The notes: a model not told the origin generated them from the sequence alone. Shown: positions 1 to 13,726, counted from the first letter of the stretch. The stretch is DNA of 64,000 nucleotides from Taenia hydatigena (GCA_036345935.2 JADWOT020000001.1:36871679-36935678); one strand, 5' to 3'. Numbers and translations: made by a program.

Positions 1-3000
1 CGTACTTTTTTGACCAGCTCCGTGTCATTACACCCCACTAACAGAAACATGGTTAGCTGCAGTAAAAAAGTAAAAGCTATTACCTAAGATAGTTATAGCA
101 GCCATTGTACGAGCAAGTTAGTTATACCAAAGGCGATTCCGGTATCGCATTTGTCCATTGAGTCATTCCTAAGTGCGTGAGTAAAAAGTGGTCTCATGCT
201 CTGCATGACATGGAGGTGGCATAAGTGAGGCATCGATCTGTCCTCATAAAAGCCAAATAACAAGAGTTGAAGGACATGATCTTAACAGAATATGAAATGG
301 GGAGAGTGCATCCTGATCTGATTTTCAAGACTTCATGAATCCAAGCTTTATTGGATTCCCAAACTGCACGTAAGGCACTCTTATGCGTACCTGAATAGTA
401 GATGGCCTACAGTGGTCAGCCGGCAATAAGGATAACCACTATCGCCTCTCCCCTATGCTACCTATCTTTCGTATTTCCTCTTAACTCACACAATCTTGGT
501 CACGACGGAATGCGGCTAGGCCTTCATGCTATCATTCGATCCGCGAAGTGTCTCAACGTAACAACGAATGAAAGTTCATCCGTTATTCACCCAGTGTGTT
601 CCATTAAATGACAAATTGAAGCCTAAGTTAGGGTTCGCTACTTTGGAACTGTGCAACTAAGCACTGTAGCCTCTTAGAAATGTGCTTAATGGCTGATCGA
701 ATGCACATTGATGCGTGTAATAGGCAGATTCGTAAAAGGTGGTAAACACGACCCACATGAATGATATAGCCTACACATCTGCAGCGATGCAAGACTCACA
801 CAGTCTGATTTGTTCACACCCCACAAGTCGACCATACTAATAACGGACAGTCTCTATGGAGCGTTAGTGGACTAAGCGTACAGGGCCGCCGATTTCAAGG
901 TATCGACAAATTGTCGTCAGTCAAATCGAGATGGTCGGATAGTCATGCTAAATTGCTAAGTGGTCTCTGCCTACGTACCCGACCCTTGCGATCTTCTACT
1001 GAATCCTTCTGGAGCACGATTGTGAACAAGCATATTTCCTGTGAACCATGGCGATTCGGTGATGCAATTCGCCACAAAGTCTGTTCTTGTTTCCATACTA
1101 TCTGCTTTAACCATCATTTAATGATGCGCTAGGCTGGACCAGACGCCTTCATCGCGGCTTTCTCTGACACTACTCTGGGAGTTACAACGACTTATTTTCA
1201 CAATCAAAACGCAACGCAACTCCTTTCAACCCTGTACCGGCATAAAAATAAGTTAAAGTCAAAGTACTGGTGAGCACAAACAGGAGAGTGGATTGAGGCA
1301 ACGAAATTACCGTAACCTGAAGACGTTAGTTTGTTGGCTAGCTAGCTAGCCACTCAATCAGCTAACTAAAAAGGGGATACTTGGCTTCGGTATCCCTTTG
1401 TCTAGATAGGTCAAGAGTGAGAACTCCGATGTCCAAACACAGATACAATCAATGCTGCATAACTCAAAGGTCACAATGATCCATGCCAAATAAGTAAAGT
1501 TTTTAGTAAATCTCCAATTGCCTTTCCATAATTTGTAAACGGTTCGACAGTGTCCATTTTGTAGAGAAGATAACGTTTAAATGCCCTCCGAGGACACTAA
1601 GAGGTTGGCATGAGAATCTGTTATTAAAATCCCGGACAATAACTCCGACTATTTTAGCCATTTTCATCTTATACTCAATCATGCTTCATTTTCACCACTT
1701 CACCAGCAGTGCAATAATGAAGAAATTGGAGCGGGGATTTGGACAAGAAATGTGAAAGGAAAGCGATCGACATTCTCCCTTAGTCGCAGTAAAGAAACAA
1801 AGTCCGAATGACTGCCCTTGCAAACAAATGCGAGTGTGACTTGTTTGAGTGCTTCCAAAGTGACTTATCAAGAAGGTTGCCCTGCCAAAATCAGGCATTC
1901 TAAGGCTTTATAAGTTCCTGCGTTTTTCGATCCCTCTTCAAACTCTCTTCATTTTTGTCTTTTACCTTTATGTGCATGGAACTGGAGTTGTTATTAAAAA
2001 TCTAGCTCCCCAAGAACAGCCGATTAGGCCATCGGTCACTCATTGTCTCATAAAGGCAATGCCATTCTTTTGTTGACCAAAAGAATGCCCTCAGAAGGGG
2101 TCTCATTAAAAGCATAAACTTATTTTGGCGAACGCTTCTATTGGTGCCGCCCGAAAATAATTCCTTTGAATGTGTTAGCACAAACTTGTCCAAGAAATGC
2201 ATAAATATAAATTACTGAACGATACAGATTGGAATCCAGTTATCGTACGTGCGAGTCTCTTCTGTTACGCGCCAATTAGGCCGGGTTCAAATTCATTTCG
2301 AGGTTAATGCAAAAGAAGAAACGGTTGAGCTATCATCCCCTGTTCATTCTCCCACACCATCATCGGACTCGCTGTTATTAATGAATCGTGGAGAAAGCAG
2401 CCGAAGATTGGAGCCGATCGAGTCATGACGGGAAAGTAAAAACGTCAGTATAACAGCTTTAGAGGTTTATCATCATCATGTATGGAATTCGTTCATTTGA
2501 GGGTAAATATTCGTTGACATAAAATTCCTTAAAATGGAATGGAAACTCGTTCGGTGGAATGAGTTGTTGGGCCTATTGTCCTTGCTTAGAGAGCATGCTT
2601 CCAGCATTTTGCAACCCATTTTTGAGTTACATTACTTTGATTCTTTTCAAATCATCCTTTGGACAAATTTTTATAAAGCATTACTAGTGTCATTTGAAGA
2701 GTGATAAAAGCAAATAGTCATAAGCACAGCTATCTTCCTCGAAGACTGAAAAATAACAACTTCCCTGCATTTGAACCTTTTCCGTCTTGTACGAATGATT
2801 CGGCAGATCTATTCTCTTTCACTATTGTTCGACGGCTCCACAGTGCTACGCTCGCAGCGCTGACCCTAATGCCTATCAAATTGCCTTGTCTTTCGAATCT
2901 CTAGGGACAAAATTAATAAAATCCATTTCGTAGTTAGGCCGTTTCATTACACGACCTACTGACTTACACTGACTTACTGAGTAGCGGCCTCGAAAATTAG

Positions 3001-5260
3001 AATCTTAGAAGTGACGGCACAACGTCATCTTGCTCTAAAATTTCTGTTTTTGTTGCCCTTGTACTAAAAGCTTCCACTCTAATTAATTTTAAGATGTGGG
3101 CCAATATTTAAAGGCTTAAAGAGCTAAGAGTAGGGAATTCCAGACTTGTCGAGAGACTTTTGCACAGAAATGAATAAAAGGTAAAACTTCCCAAAAGTAC
3201 TTGTAGCGCTCACCATACTATCACCACAATCTACTGTTGAACGCACTCACGTACGTATGCACGCACGCACACACACACAAGCACACGCGGATCGATCGTG
3301 GAGATGGGATGTCACGCCCACACATGCAGCTTGGCCGCCCAATCACTCCTGGCGGAGGGCTGAGACGGTTCAGACTAGACTGCAATTGACTCAGGAATGG
3401 CTACACTGTCAAGGTATGGAGCAATCATAGCCCAGACACTAACCACCCACATGCTCAGTCACCCAATTCTGTATACAAAAACGGCGTCTCGATATCGACA
3501 CGCCGCTGGGCAGACAATTAAGCAGGGGTGCCTTCCTCAAGACGTTTTATTCTTCTTTCTATGTTAATGTGGTGCAACAGCTTTACTTACGATAAACTCG
3601 TACTAGACTTTGAGTTTTATCGAATCGGAACTCCAGGCTGCGGTAATAAGAGTGCCTTGACTAGTACTCCGTTAAAAAAATAGCTTTTGAAAATAGTGTA
3701 AACAAGATGTTTAAAAGTTTAAGGAATTGTGGGGTGAATGCGGAGCGTCTTTTATGGGGAAAGTAGGTGAAAAATTGGGATAGCCGAATTATCGCTACCG
3801 TACTACCTGCTTGATATTTTGAATTAAATAACGCAAAGAAGGACTGAAGGGCCTTCGGCATGGCCAATATGAATGGCCGTAGAGTAAGAGCACGACAAAC
3901 TGAGGCTTATGCATCTGCAAACAAACTATCGAATCCCAACATAGTATATTGTTCGAAAAAGCTAATTAGCCGTTTAGTTGCGGCAATATCAAAACGGGTT
4001 ATAATACAAAAACGAAATGCATTTTCTGTGCCATCGCAAGATGTAGTGGCAGCAAGACAGTGTTTGACCTGGGTTAAATTAGGTACTATATTCTCAGGCG
4101 CAATTCCTATTCCTACAGCTGCTAAAAACGTCCTCCACGAAGTAGAAGCGGGGAAGGGTAAACGCCAAACGTTTTACAAAACCTTGTTTGATCTATTCAT
4201 ATCTGATAATATAATGCAACCAGATAAGTTTGGAATGCTCTGGTATTCAATGACAGCGGGGAACTTTTCACTATATTCCATTTACTAAAGAACTCGCCTC
4301 CACAATCTATATTCCAAGCCTTTTCCGGTAGAGCACATTTAAATTAAAAGTTAAGTTTTCGCAAAGTTTTGCCCCGATAAGTAATACCGTCTAACTTTGT
4401 TGCGCTTTTATCACCTGAATGTTATCCCCCTGCGACTGACAATGTGAATGCATAATTTTAATGCCATCCCCATCGCGAAATGGAAAAACGTTATTAAAGT
4501 AATAAGGAGTGATTCAGTATCCCCCGTTCCTGCCCATCCCAGGGTACGGTTCGCTCCGTGCGGTATTCGATACGAAGCTTTGTATTGCTTTATCATCTAA
4601 GAAAGGGGAAGTTTCACTGCGTAGCCTCAGATTGCGTTGAGTCGTACCTATTAGGGAAATGGATCTCAGCCGTGATTACCATTTGCCCTTTAGCACTTGG
4701 AAAGTCACGTCCACGGCGCGAAACACTCATAAACGAATACTAAACAGCCATAAGAGCGCGAGTTCAGCTTGACACTTCAATCCTAAACTAAATTAGACAA
4801 TGGCACCCAGCTAACGCTCATCATTTGACGATTCATCACCACAATCAAGTTGCCTCAACCAAATTCAGACGATGCGCCATTTTGCTATTGCAGCTTCTCC
4901 AAATTTTACGCAAAAAAATCCAGCAATGAACCTCCGCCTCAACTTTACGAACCGAGTCAAATTTGGTTTATGAAGCGGACAAGCTCAATTCACAGCTCAG
5001 GCTTAACCGACATTCCTTAACATGAGGACTCGAGGTAAGAGCAGCGCAGGATGGCTGACGCGCACTCCACAAGTCTCCGCAAGGTACAACAAATACGGGC
5101 TTCGTTTTTAACCTAATTTGATAACCGCACCCATAATTAGATCCAGGCAATCGAGAGACTCCGCAGAGATGAAGGATAATTTAGGGGCTTCACTTGCGCA
5201 ACACCCTTGAACAAAGTAAACTGTCCAACAACGAATTGCAGAACCAATTAATGTGAAAAT
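1..5260. other. No recognised gene
   Basis: Only short frames are present. The longest is 142 codons at 3860-4288 on the plus strand, with an ATG start but no recognisable family or splice context. Apart from the microsatellite near 3250 and a small GCTA run near 1337-1351, I see nothing I can name. Confidence 0.4.
3246..3290. repeat. CACG/CA microsatellite
   Basis: A short run of acgc and ac dinucleotide repeats, passing from acgtacgt into cacacaca. Confidence 0.7.
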
Positions 5261-5266
5261 TTTATT
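5261..5266 (-). promoter_or_regulatory. Polyadenylation signal of the PARP gene
   Basis: On the minus strand AATAAA lies about 63 nt past the PARP stop codon, a normal position for a short 3' UTR. No alternative canonical signal was noticed nearer the stop. Confidence 0.5.
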
Positions 5267-5328
5267 ATTGGTGGTGTATATCATACCAGTATGAGGCAAT
5301 AAAACTGTATCGATGTTCAGCGCAATCT

Positions 5329-8300
5329 CTAAAAAGCAAACTTAAAGTTGACCCAGACAAGATAGCGCTGTTTGATCTGAGCGGTGTCGTATATAACGTA
5401 TTCATTATACAGAAGGTCGCTTTTTATTTCCGCAGAGGTCACTGGATGACCAATGGGGTAGACAACACCAGTCTCTGGCTCCTTGAAGTACGTCTCCACG
5501 TTTGGTGCAGTTGCACCTACACCTTTTAAAATAATGAAAACAAATTATACGAATGAAGTCACCGACTCTATTTACACACAAAAACGATACATTACGGCAA
5601 GTCGCTAGCCTCTGGAAGTGGTTTCTTAGCTAAAAAGTGGTAGCACCTATAAAATAATCCTAGTGGATGAACGATTTTGAGCTAAAGTAGTATCTTATAT
5701 CGAAGAAAGTCAACAAGAACCTCCTCTTGATTTGAACCAAGCGATTTCAACGCAAGTGATAGAGAATGACAAGAGTGTAGAAAAAAATGATTTAAACCCA
5801 ATTTTCCGCAAAATTACCTTTTCTTTGCATCATTTTGGATAAATTTAAGGAAAACGTGAGAAACAAAAACTTTGTCAGTAACACCCAGCAGATTAATGCC
5901 TTTCAGCAAAAATGCAGCGACAAAAGATTACAATTTTTTGGCCCACATTCACATTCGAAACTATTTCGACAAACGAAAAAGTAGATGCACTGCATAGATG
6001 GAGTTTAAACATGCCAAAGCAGCAGCATGAAAAGGGGCCGGAGTTACCTTTGCGACTGCCAAATTGTTTGGAAAGTCGAGAGGCGTTGGCAGTAAAACAG
6101 TTATGGGTTTTGCCGAGAGCTACTTCACAGAGGAGAAGGCAGCCCTGAGAGGCACTGGGTGAGGTATAGCAGTAATTAGCGGACTTGCTCGCCATGTCAG
6201 AGAAGTAGACGCCTTTCCCAAACATATATCCAGTCGAAGGCGCCTCGGGAGGCGCTATTCGTAAACCTTGTGCTCTGCCAAGCAAAAAGGAATGAGAGGC
6301 ACACAAATAAGAAATTTTGGCTGCTCAAATGGATGTAAGCGGGGGAGCACCCACAGAATGCCTGCCCAGTTTGTGCGACGAGAACCATGCCAGAGCATCA
6401 TGCGATTGTCCAGCGTCTTGAAGCGCTCCGCCTCTCCCTCCCTTGAAACCGAAAAAATGTCTAACACCTCCAGAGTGTAATTTGAATGCGTTGGAGCGTG
6501 AGTGATTCGTAGGAACTCCGTAATCCGTTTAAATTCCTCTGAGTCCCGGTCAAGGGGCTGGTAGAATGTGCAGAAAACAGTCGCTATTAAGGTAGTGGCT
6601 ATTAAATTCATTAAAAAGGTTCAATATACGCACCTCGATTCGATTCTTAAGTTTTTTGTAGTGCTCATCAAGAAGGTTGACATCGGAGTCGCCAGTCTTC
6701 ATGAGAGAATAGGCAACCTCCAGCTTCAATAGATCATCTAGCATTCGAGACTTGGTTTTGATCGTCTCCAAGCTGTCCAACAGGGGTGGCACCTTCAGAC
6801 CAAAGTTGTGCGGAATGAGCGTATAAAAACGCGTTGTGGCCCCGATTAAGCGACTCTTGTCTGGCCCTTCGATTGGCTTTTTTGAAGCTAGTAGGTTTGA
6901 GAGATCGCTTAAGACGCCATAGGCCTCCTGAATCTGCGCCCGTGATATCTTCCCCAGTGGCATTTTCCTAACATTAATCTAAAAAACAGCACATAGACTG
7001 AGGCGTTCACCTGATAGCTATTGTGAGAACTCCGTATTAATAATTAAGACCGACCTCAAACTCCAGAAGGGCATTGGTCATTGAGGCGATGTCGAAAAGG
7101 AAATGAACGAGTCCCTGAAGACGGGTTCCCAGCTTGGATGCCACCTGATGCGTAATTTTCGTCTTTTCAATGGTTTCATCGTCCTGTGAAATAAGGTGGC
7201 TATTAAAATGATCGTAGAAACTAATGAAAATTCTGGTGCATATCATGCAGCAAATACAGAGGGATAACACGGACAGATGATGAGAAGTGCAAAAAGGAAA
7301 CTAACACAACACAACGAGGGGCTTAAAAACCACTCAGCACTATCAAGTTTAAATGGAACAAAGAGCTCTTGAAACAAAAAAGCTGCCCACCAAATTTTAC
7401 GACGAAGTGCACTACAAGTCACATTGCCTTGATAAAACAATCACGGTAAGATCTTTACGTTCCAAACACGCAATTGGTCTTAATACTGCAACGTAAGACG
7501 ACACTCACAAAAAGACAAGGACTACATTGCGACGGGAGTGTTGAGATCTAAGCAATGTCATCTAGCTTTCCAATTCAGCATTTCTATGCCATAACGACCA
7601 ATGCATTGCCCAAGTCTACATTAGAACAAACAGGACGTTGAAATAGCAATGCAGAGATGGGATGATGTCGTCTACCTTGGAATCGAATTGTTCCAATTCG
7701 AGGGGATAAAACTTGCGGGGCATTCTGACGAAATTAGCACGCTCAGTACCCCAAGGGTTGCCGGTCTTCTCGAGAAAGAGGTCGTGAAAGTGCTGCATGG
7801 CGGCGTCGAGACTGACAAAGCGCTCTACCTTCGAGCCGCCGATATCCGTGCCTATGCGGCCCCAGGCACGGAAAGCCCAGTACTTACGCGGCTCCTTGTC
7901 TGAGTACAGCACCTGCAATCTAACGGTTATAAAGGCAACTGATACATTACTCACCTATTAGCGATTTTACCGTGGATAGAGAGGATGTGAAGCACAAGGA
8001 TGACTCAACTGACTGCTACACCATCGCTGTGCCCATGAAGGAATGTATAGGTATTCCTTTCTGTTATGAGTCCTTAAGATTTCTACTCTGAGAATGACCG
8101 ATAAGACCGAAAACATGCCGTTAGTCAATTACACTTAGTTCTGTTGGATGAAAAGTTGAATAGCCAAATTAATCGAATGCACGTGTGNNNNNNNNNNNNN
8201 NNNNNNNNNNNNNNNNNNNNNNNNNNNNNNNNNNNNNNNNNNNNNNNNNNNNNNNNNNNNNNNNNNNNNNNNNNNNNNNNNNNNNNNATACATTACTCAC

Positions 8301-11300
8301 CTATTAGCGATTTTACCGTGGATAGAGAGGATGTGAAGCACAAGGATGACTCAACTGACTGCTACACCATCGCTGTGCCCATGAAGGAATGTATAGGTAT
8401 TCCTTTCTGTTATGAGTCCTTAAGATTTCTACTCTGAGAATGACCGATAAGACCGAAAACATGCCGTTAGTCAATTACACTTAGTTCTGTTGGATGAAAA
8501 GTTGAATAACCAAATTAATCGAATGCACGTGTGCCATAACCCCAGCAGCAAAGGTGTCATTGACTCTTAGGAGGAAAAGGGGAAATAACAGGCGGCGATG
8601 GGAAACTGACTTATAATACGAGTTGGAGCCGCGTACGAGGTCAACCATGCCGAGGACGGCGGAGAGCGGACGACCGTGAGGGTCGCGAACGACACTGGCA
8701 CAGTCCTCGAGGCCTGAGGCGGGATCTACCACGGCACCACCTTTCACGCGCATCCGCTGCAACGCATCGCTACCGCATTTCACTGCAATCTCAAATTCCG
8801 CCCTCCGCCTTCGCCCCAACGACCGAGCCTGTTGAGCTGCCAAAACGAAGTGAGTGAATGAGCTGAAGGTTATCAAGACTAGTGATAACATCAGAGGATG
8901 AACATGCGTCTTTCAAAGTTGGACGATGGACATTACCGTTGGACCGAAAACCATCGGGGATTGGATCAAGAAAATATCGTGAAGGGTCCACTTTAATTAA
9001 ATTGATAATCCCACCTGTTCTTATAACAGGATCAAAACCAAGGAAATCGAACCAATTCTCCGCATTATACTCGCATTGTGGAGTGCAGTGAGGCGTTCCA
9101 TACCCCCAGGATGCTCATAAGTCTCAGCCTTTGTCAATAGCGCTAAGCTAGTCTGAGGGAAATTACGAAGACTGTATTTAGAATGATACTGCTTAACACA
9201 AGCGTTACTTCAAATTTTTTCAAGGGTCAACTTCAGCCGGGAGACTGACAAGCAATTCTGAGAGTCTCAAATATAACCTGCAGTGACGAGTGGATTGGCC
9301 ATACTGGCATTTGAGAGGCCAGTTATTTCCTTAACACATTTTAATTGTGTTATTTGCGAAATTCCATATACTGTTATTCCCGATGATAAGCAAACATGGA
9401 CGAACTACAGCTTGCAAGCAGCGAAAAGCAACAGAGCATACGGAAACAAAATGACACTCACATGTCGAGGCCTAAAAAATAAAGAATTGAACAATGAAAC
9501 CATAACTTTCAACTCATTACGAACCTAGTGTAAGGAGGTTTATGAATACCTCTTTGAGAGTAGAGAAACATGTGTTAAAGGAAAACGGAATGCTCACAGA
9601 AGTCGACGCTGACTCAGCTGAGTCCCAAACGGCGGCGAGTGCATCCCCTGCGATTAATCGCTGGACGTCTTCAGCAGAGGAAGCTTCGGCAAGAGACCCA
9701 TTAAGAATCAAGTCGCAGGTAATTGGACGCATACCACCGCTTCTTGCACGCGCCGCCAATTTGCTTTCCATCTCTACAGATGACGAAGTTGTCACGAATA
9801 TGCCTCCACGTGTTGCCTGTGAAGACGACGAGTGAAGTGAGGCTACATCAAGAGCCCATTTGATATCTGATGAAATCGACGTCCATCCCTTCTCTGATCT
9901 CGGGATAAAATAAGTATGTCATTTCCAAGTCACTTTTCAAGCGGCTATCTAGATGTGCGGTAATCGTATTTCACTTGAGCGAAGCTAATTCCGTTAACAA
10001 ACCAACGAAACTTCGAATTAAATCCCCTGTGAAAGGTGTGGCACATGAGGACGAAAAACTACCGATGAGTTGCAAAGGCACATAATTTCAGATTTCAGTC
10101 TCAAAATGGGCCAGAGTAAGATATGAGATGACGAGAAGGAGGGGTCGGGATGTAGGTGCCAGTGGCATGTACGTCAGCAGTATTACACTATTAATGTTCC
10201 GCAAACGTCATATCCTCCAAGAAAAATCAAGGTAGAGAGTAAAGAAGTCGTAATGGAACAAGCGAAATCGTGTTAAAATCCGTTCCGCTTTTGAGCCAAT
10301 CTTCGACTAATGCATTTCAAACTTTTCAGTAAGTTTTGCATTGGAAAAAAGTACTGCTATCAAGTTCACAAATGTTCTTAAGTCACTTTGAGCAAGGAGA
10401 ACGGTGAAACAGCGCAATATTAATTTTCTCATAGAAAGGAATTACAGATGATGTGGCGGAGCACGATGGCGTGAGGGAAATATTCAGCACCATCCTTGAT
10501 GCACAACCTAATCGTCACGTTTAATGTATATTTCTTTCCGTTGTTAGTCCTTTAAAGTAGCTTGACAAAATTCAAACGAATTCAGAAGCAGCTCATAATT
10601 TAGCGCTATAGACAAATTTATGTTGATAAATAGCCCACTTGCAAAACGAACTGCTAATTACACTTTCCAGGAAAGGACAAATCAAGCTGCATGAGATCTG
10701 ACCATAAGGAAACACTTACTGCGGCGAGGAGTGAACCGCCAAGGGACCTGATGTTGGCGGCAAGGTGGCGCTGAGTCGCATCGTCGGGGAAGGACCCACG
10801 GTCGAGGAGGAAGTACAGACCTGCCAATGGCATCTTTTTGTCAAATGCTTCCGTAGAAGCTCTCGACGGCTCAGCAAACAAACGCACCCGCGGTTTGCAC
10901 TCGTACGCCTTCCTAAGAAGGAGGAAACCACAATGTGTATCCCAGTGTTTTCTTGCTTCATGCAGGCATTACATATTCCTTCTCCGTCTCGGAGGAAAAA
11001 CGACGACCAAAATCCAAGTGGCTTCAATTTTTGATAATACCAGTACTTACGCCGCATAACTTTCAGATCCAATTGCTGTTTAGAAATGAGGGTAATTATC
11101 CTACGATTAAGAACGCTCTCTCACCTATTTTAATTTGATTCCAATCAAGCTATTTTAAATAGATTTGGTGCCATCAATCCGTACAAGGTTATAGACAACA
11201 TTGGACGCAGTGATAACGACGAATCCAAGCAAGAGAATTGGGTTTTGCCAACTAATGAAAGCATTGTGAGGAAAAAGATCTTGCAGACGTTCGCCAGACA

Positions 11301-12681
11301 CGAGACATGAATTCAGGAGTGGTAAACTGATAGAAGACGTTCAAAACACACAGAAAGGAGACGTCGTGGTACTCCGAAGGGACACGAAAAGGGCCGCGAG
11401 CAAGAGAGGCGGCGTCGGTTGCTGTAGCGGAGAAGAGACAGGGTGCCCAGTGATCAGCGAGACGGGAGCAACGGTAGCCGCCATCGACACAGATTAGTGG
11501 AGCGCTATCAAGGGGACAGTGAGGAAGTGCACCGAAGAGCATTGCGTCCGAAACGGCGTCGAGGAGGGCAGCGCGACCTGTGGGCACCATCTGAGAGTTG
11601 AACTCAAGTAGACCGACCAGCGCGCTAGTAGACACTTCTGCGTCCAACTGCTCTCGAAGACGCCACAGCTCATCGCTCTGATTCTGGAAAGACACAACAT
11701 CAGCATTGCTTCATCAATGCCAGCTCATTCGCGTTATCGCCTTCCTCAGAGAGCCAAAAAGCCGCATCCGGACTAGTGACATGGGATCGCAGAACTCACC
11801 TTCAAAGCATCTTTGGAGGATCCTTTTACGTCTGTCGATGGTTTGGTCTTTTTGGGCAGAGGACGATTTTCAGATTCCTCGAAGCCATGAGCGCCCCGTT
11901 TGATTGAAGGACTAATGCGAAAGCGCACGTAAGAAAAGCTCAGTACTGAAAGTGAAACAGGTTGGGCCCCAGTGAAATTAAACAATGCCTTAGTAGTTGT
12001 TGCGACGAAATAAGCATTTGATTCACATGAGGAGAAAAACTTAGGTTGCATTAGAGGTACCATATTGAGACAGACAAGCTTACAATTCAACATCCATCAC
12101 GGTGTCTAACAGATCAAACTTCTCCTGGGCTTTGAGCTTGCTAAAGCCGCTGATTCTACAAAGGTAAGCACTCTTAAAAAAGCTACTTTGAAAAATCTGT
12201 TCCAGGATGTTTTCCTTTGAAACATTTGACGTGATAAGCCGTACCCAATTCACTTAGTTTGCCGTCAACGAAGAATGAGTCCTGGAAGTTATTTGTGAAA
12301 GGAATTTCCGGATACCTTGATACGCCTGGAACAAGCCGAGCATCTATCCAAGTTATCCAAACTATGTTTAATGCAAAAATTGGAAAGCCGAAAGTTCCCA
12401 TTTTTTATCCCATTTCGGATCTTTTCTTGGTCTTCGAATTTCAGTCCATCAAAGTTCTTTATATCACTTGTTTGGAGGATTTTAGATTTCTTAAAAAAAC
12501 AATCATAATGATACCAAAGGGTCATTTTCCCATCGAATACATGGGACTGAACAAGAGCCCCTATTCTCAAGGCATCCCTTGCAATGGTACTTTTGCAGGA
12601 GCGACAACTTGATCGACTGCTTTTGGCATACTCGGCTTGATACTTATAGTCCGCATCCATTTCAGCAACGCCCCGAAACAT
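5329..12681 (-). CDS. PARP1: Poly(ADP-ribose) polymerase, PARP1 type, 14 exons
   Basis: Nuclear enzyme that uses NAD+ to build poly(ADP-ribose) at DNA breaks. Exons in minus-strand order: 12681-12316, 12281-12187, 12155-12084, 11911-11800, 11683-11352, 10912-10720, 9816-9598, 8828-8611, 7919-7676, 7183-7055, 6978-6634, 6557-6355, 6274-6048, 5522-5329. All junctions are GT-AG and in phase, giving about 982 residues (vertebrate PARP1 is about 1014). Zinc finger 1 has C26, C29, H58, C61; finger 2 has C114, C117, H139, C142. A Lys-rich NLS-like segment lies in exon 4. The PADR1/third zinc domain spans about 216-330, BRCT about 375-460, WGR about 520-615, the helical domain about 630-760 (with MPLGK), and the ART domain the rest. 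The triad is H832 (LWHGSR), Y866 (GKGVYF) and E959 (YNEYVIYD). The third zinc domain lacks one cysteine (D274). Met8 (12660) is an alternative start that fits the family N-terminus better. The stop is at 5331-5329. Confidence 0.95.
7942..8533. repeat. 246-bp direct duplication flanking a 100-N gap
   Basis: Bases 7942-8187 and 8288-8533 are the same 246 bp, with one difference seen (tagcc against taacc near the end). They are separated by exactly 100 Ns (8188-8287). The whole block is inside the PARP intron between the exons ending at 8611 and starting at 7919. A fixed 100-N spacer between two copies of one sequence is the usual mark of contig ends that overlapped but were not merged, so this is probably an assembly artefact rather than a real tandem repeat. 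Confidence 0.9.
12282..12315 (-). other. 34-bp intron in PARP, inside zinc finger 2
   Basis: Minus-strand GTATCC...TTCCAG, 34 bp. Read through, it brings an in-frame stop and splits the second zinc finger. Removed, it joins C114/C117 to H139/C142 in one frame at phase 0. The next intron, 12186-12156 (GTAGCT...TTGTAG), is only 31 bp and also restores the frame, at phase 2. Very short introns are known from cestode genomes. Confidence 0.8.
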
Positions 12682-13052
12682 AAGCTACGAAGACGACCTT
12701 CAACCTACAATCAGTGTCTTTTAAATTGGTTGAATGTATTATAAGAATCAATCAAGCTAATTGGCCAATTTGTTAATATTTGTAGGCTTGCGAAATTGTT
12801 TCTGCAAAACAAAATAAACAAATTTTAAGATCTTTCCATAGTTAAGGTGTCTAGCTTTAAAAGCGAATATTTTATAGACGATTGGCTAAAAATTAATACC
12901 GGTGTCACTTTAAATACAGTTCCTTAATAAATTATTGATAAGTTTTACTTCGAGATCGCCATAAGGCAGATTTATAGTGTACCCAGATTCCTCTGAAGGC
13001 GAAAGGAAGCAATTATCGGGCAGCGAACATATTCAACATCAGTAGGGCTTGG

Positions 13053-13237
13053 TGTAGCGTCCCGAGGCTCCCTTAAGGCAAAAGAAGGCAAAGTGGCAGG
13101 ATAAAATATATATATTCACCGGACAGAGGGAAAATGGCTGCTGGCATGGCCTAGAGGCCAGCCCACGCAGCTAGGGCAATATGGCCACCTCTGTGACCTT
13201 GACAGAAGACGGCAGTTCTAACAACCAAAGTATTACA
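13053..13237 (-). repeat. 3' LTR of the mini-element
   Basis: Same orientation as 13727-13912, preceded on the minus strand by a polypurine tract and followed by the CTTGG target duplication. Confidence 0.8.
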
Positions 13238-13726
13238 TTGCCCCTCTCCTCTTTCGAGCGTCGTCCTCGACGCGCCCCTCGGTTATCTCCCGTGCCAGCC
13301 ATCACAACATCCTCAGTGCTGCAGGAAGCACCCACGAGCTAACCATGCCAGTCGCCGACATTCGTCGCGATTGAGGCGATGCTTGACACCAACGTCAGTG
13401 ATCCCTCTTGACAGTGCATTGCACTTCGAGTTTCGTCTGCCTTGGAAACAAGGTTCGGAATAAGTGGTTCTGCCGACCATCAGTATGTCCGTATGGGGGC
13501 GTTAGCGCGCCGATATCCTTAAGCAAGTAGATATTAGGGGTAATCCTTGGAACGAAACTTCCCAGGTGGGCCATGGCTAGTGTCGCTTCAGTTGTTGATA
13601 GCTTTCTTGTAGAACACGGAGATGGGGTAGCACATGCACTTCTTTCGCACCGCTGCAACATGCCACGGGCGGTAGAGATCGGGATAGTAACCCTATAGAG
13701 TCGGGTTCGCTTTCCGCTGCCACCAA

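Noticed and set aside
3860..4288. 142-codon plus-strand frame with ATG
   Set aside because: No recognisable domain, no neighbouring exons, and a length compatible with chance in a window of this size.
7882..7887. GTAAGT donor-like sequence inside a PARP exon (minus strand)
   Set aside because: Translation continues through it into conserved WGR residues ([12 protein letters not shown]), so it is exonic and not used as a donor.
7649..7903. Plus-strand frame of 84 codons
   Set aside because: It is antisense to a PARP exon encoding the WGR domain and is a shadow of that coding sequence.
8791..8991. Possible extra PARP exon on the minus strand with [14 protein letters not shown]
   Set aside because: It resembles the end of BRCT only loosely and would need a frame change; the exon starting at 8828 joins the previous exon in phase without it.
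12183..12401. Apparent frameshift in PARP zinc finger 2 suggesting a pseudogene
   Set aside because: Explained by a 34-bp GT-AG intron; all later exons are intact and in phase, including the catalytic triad.
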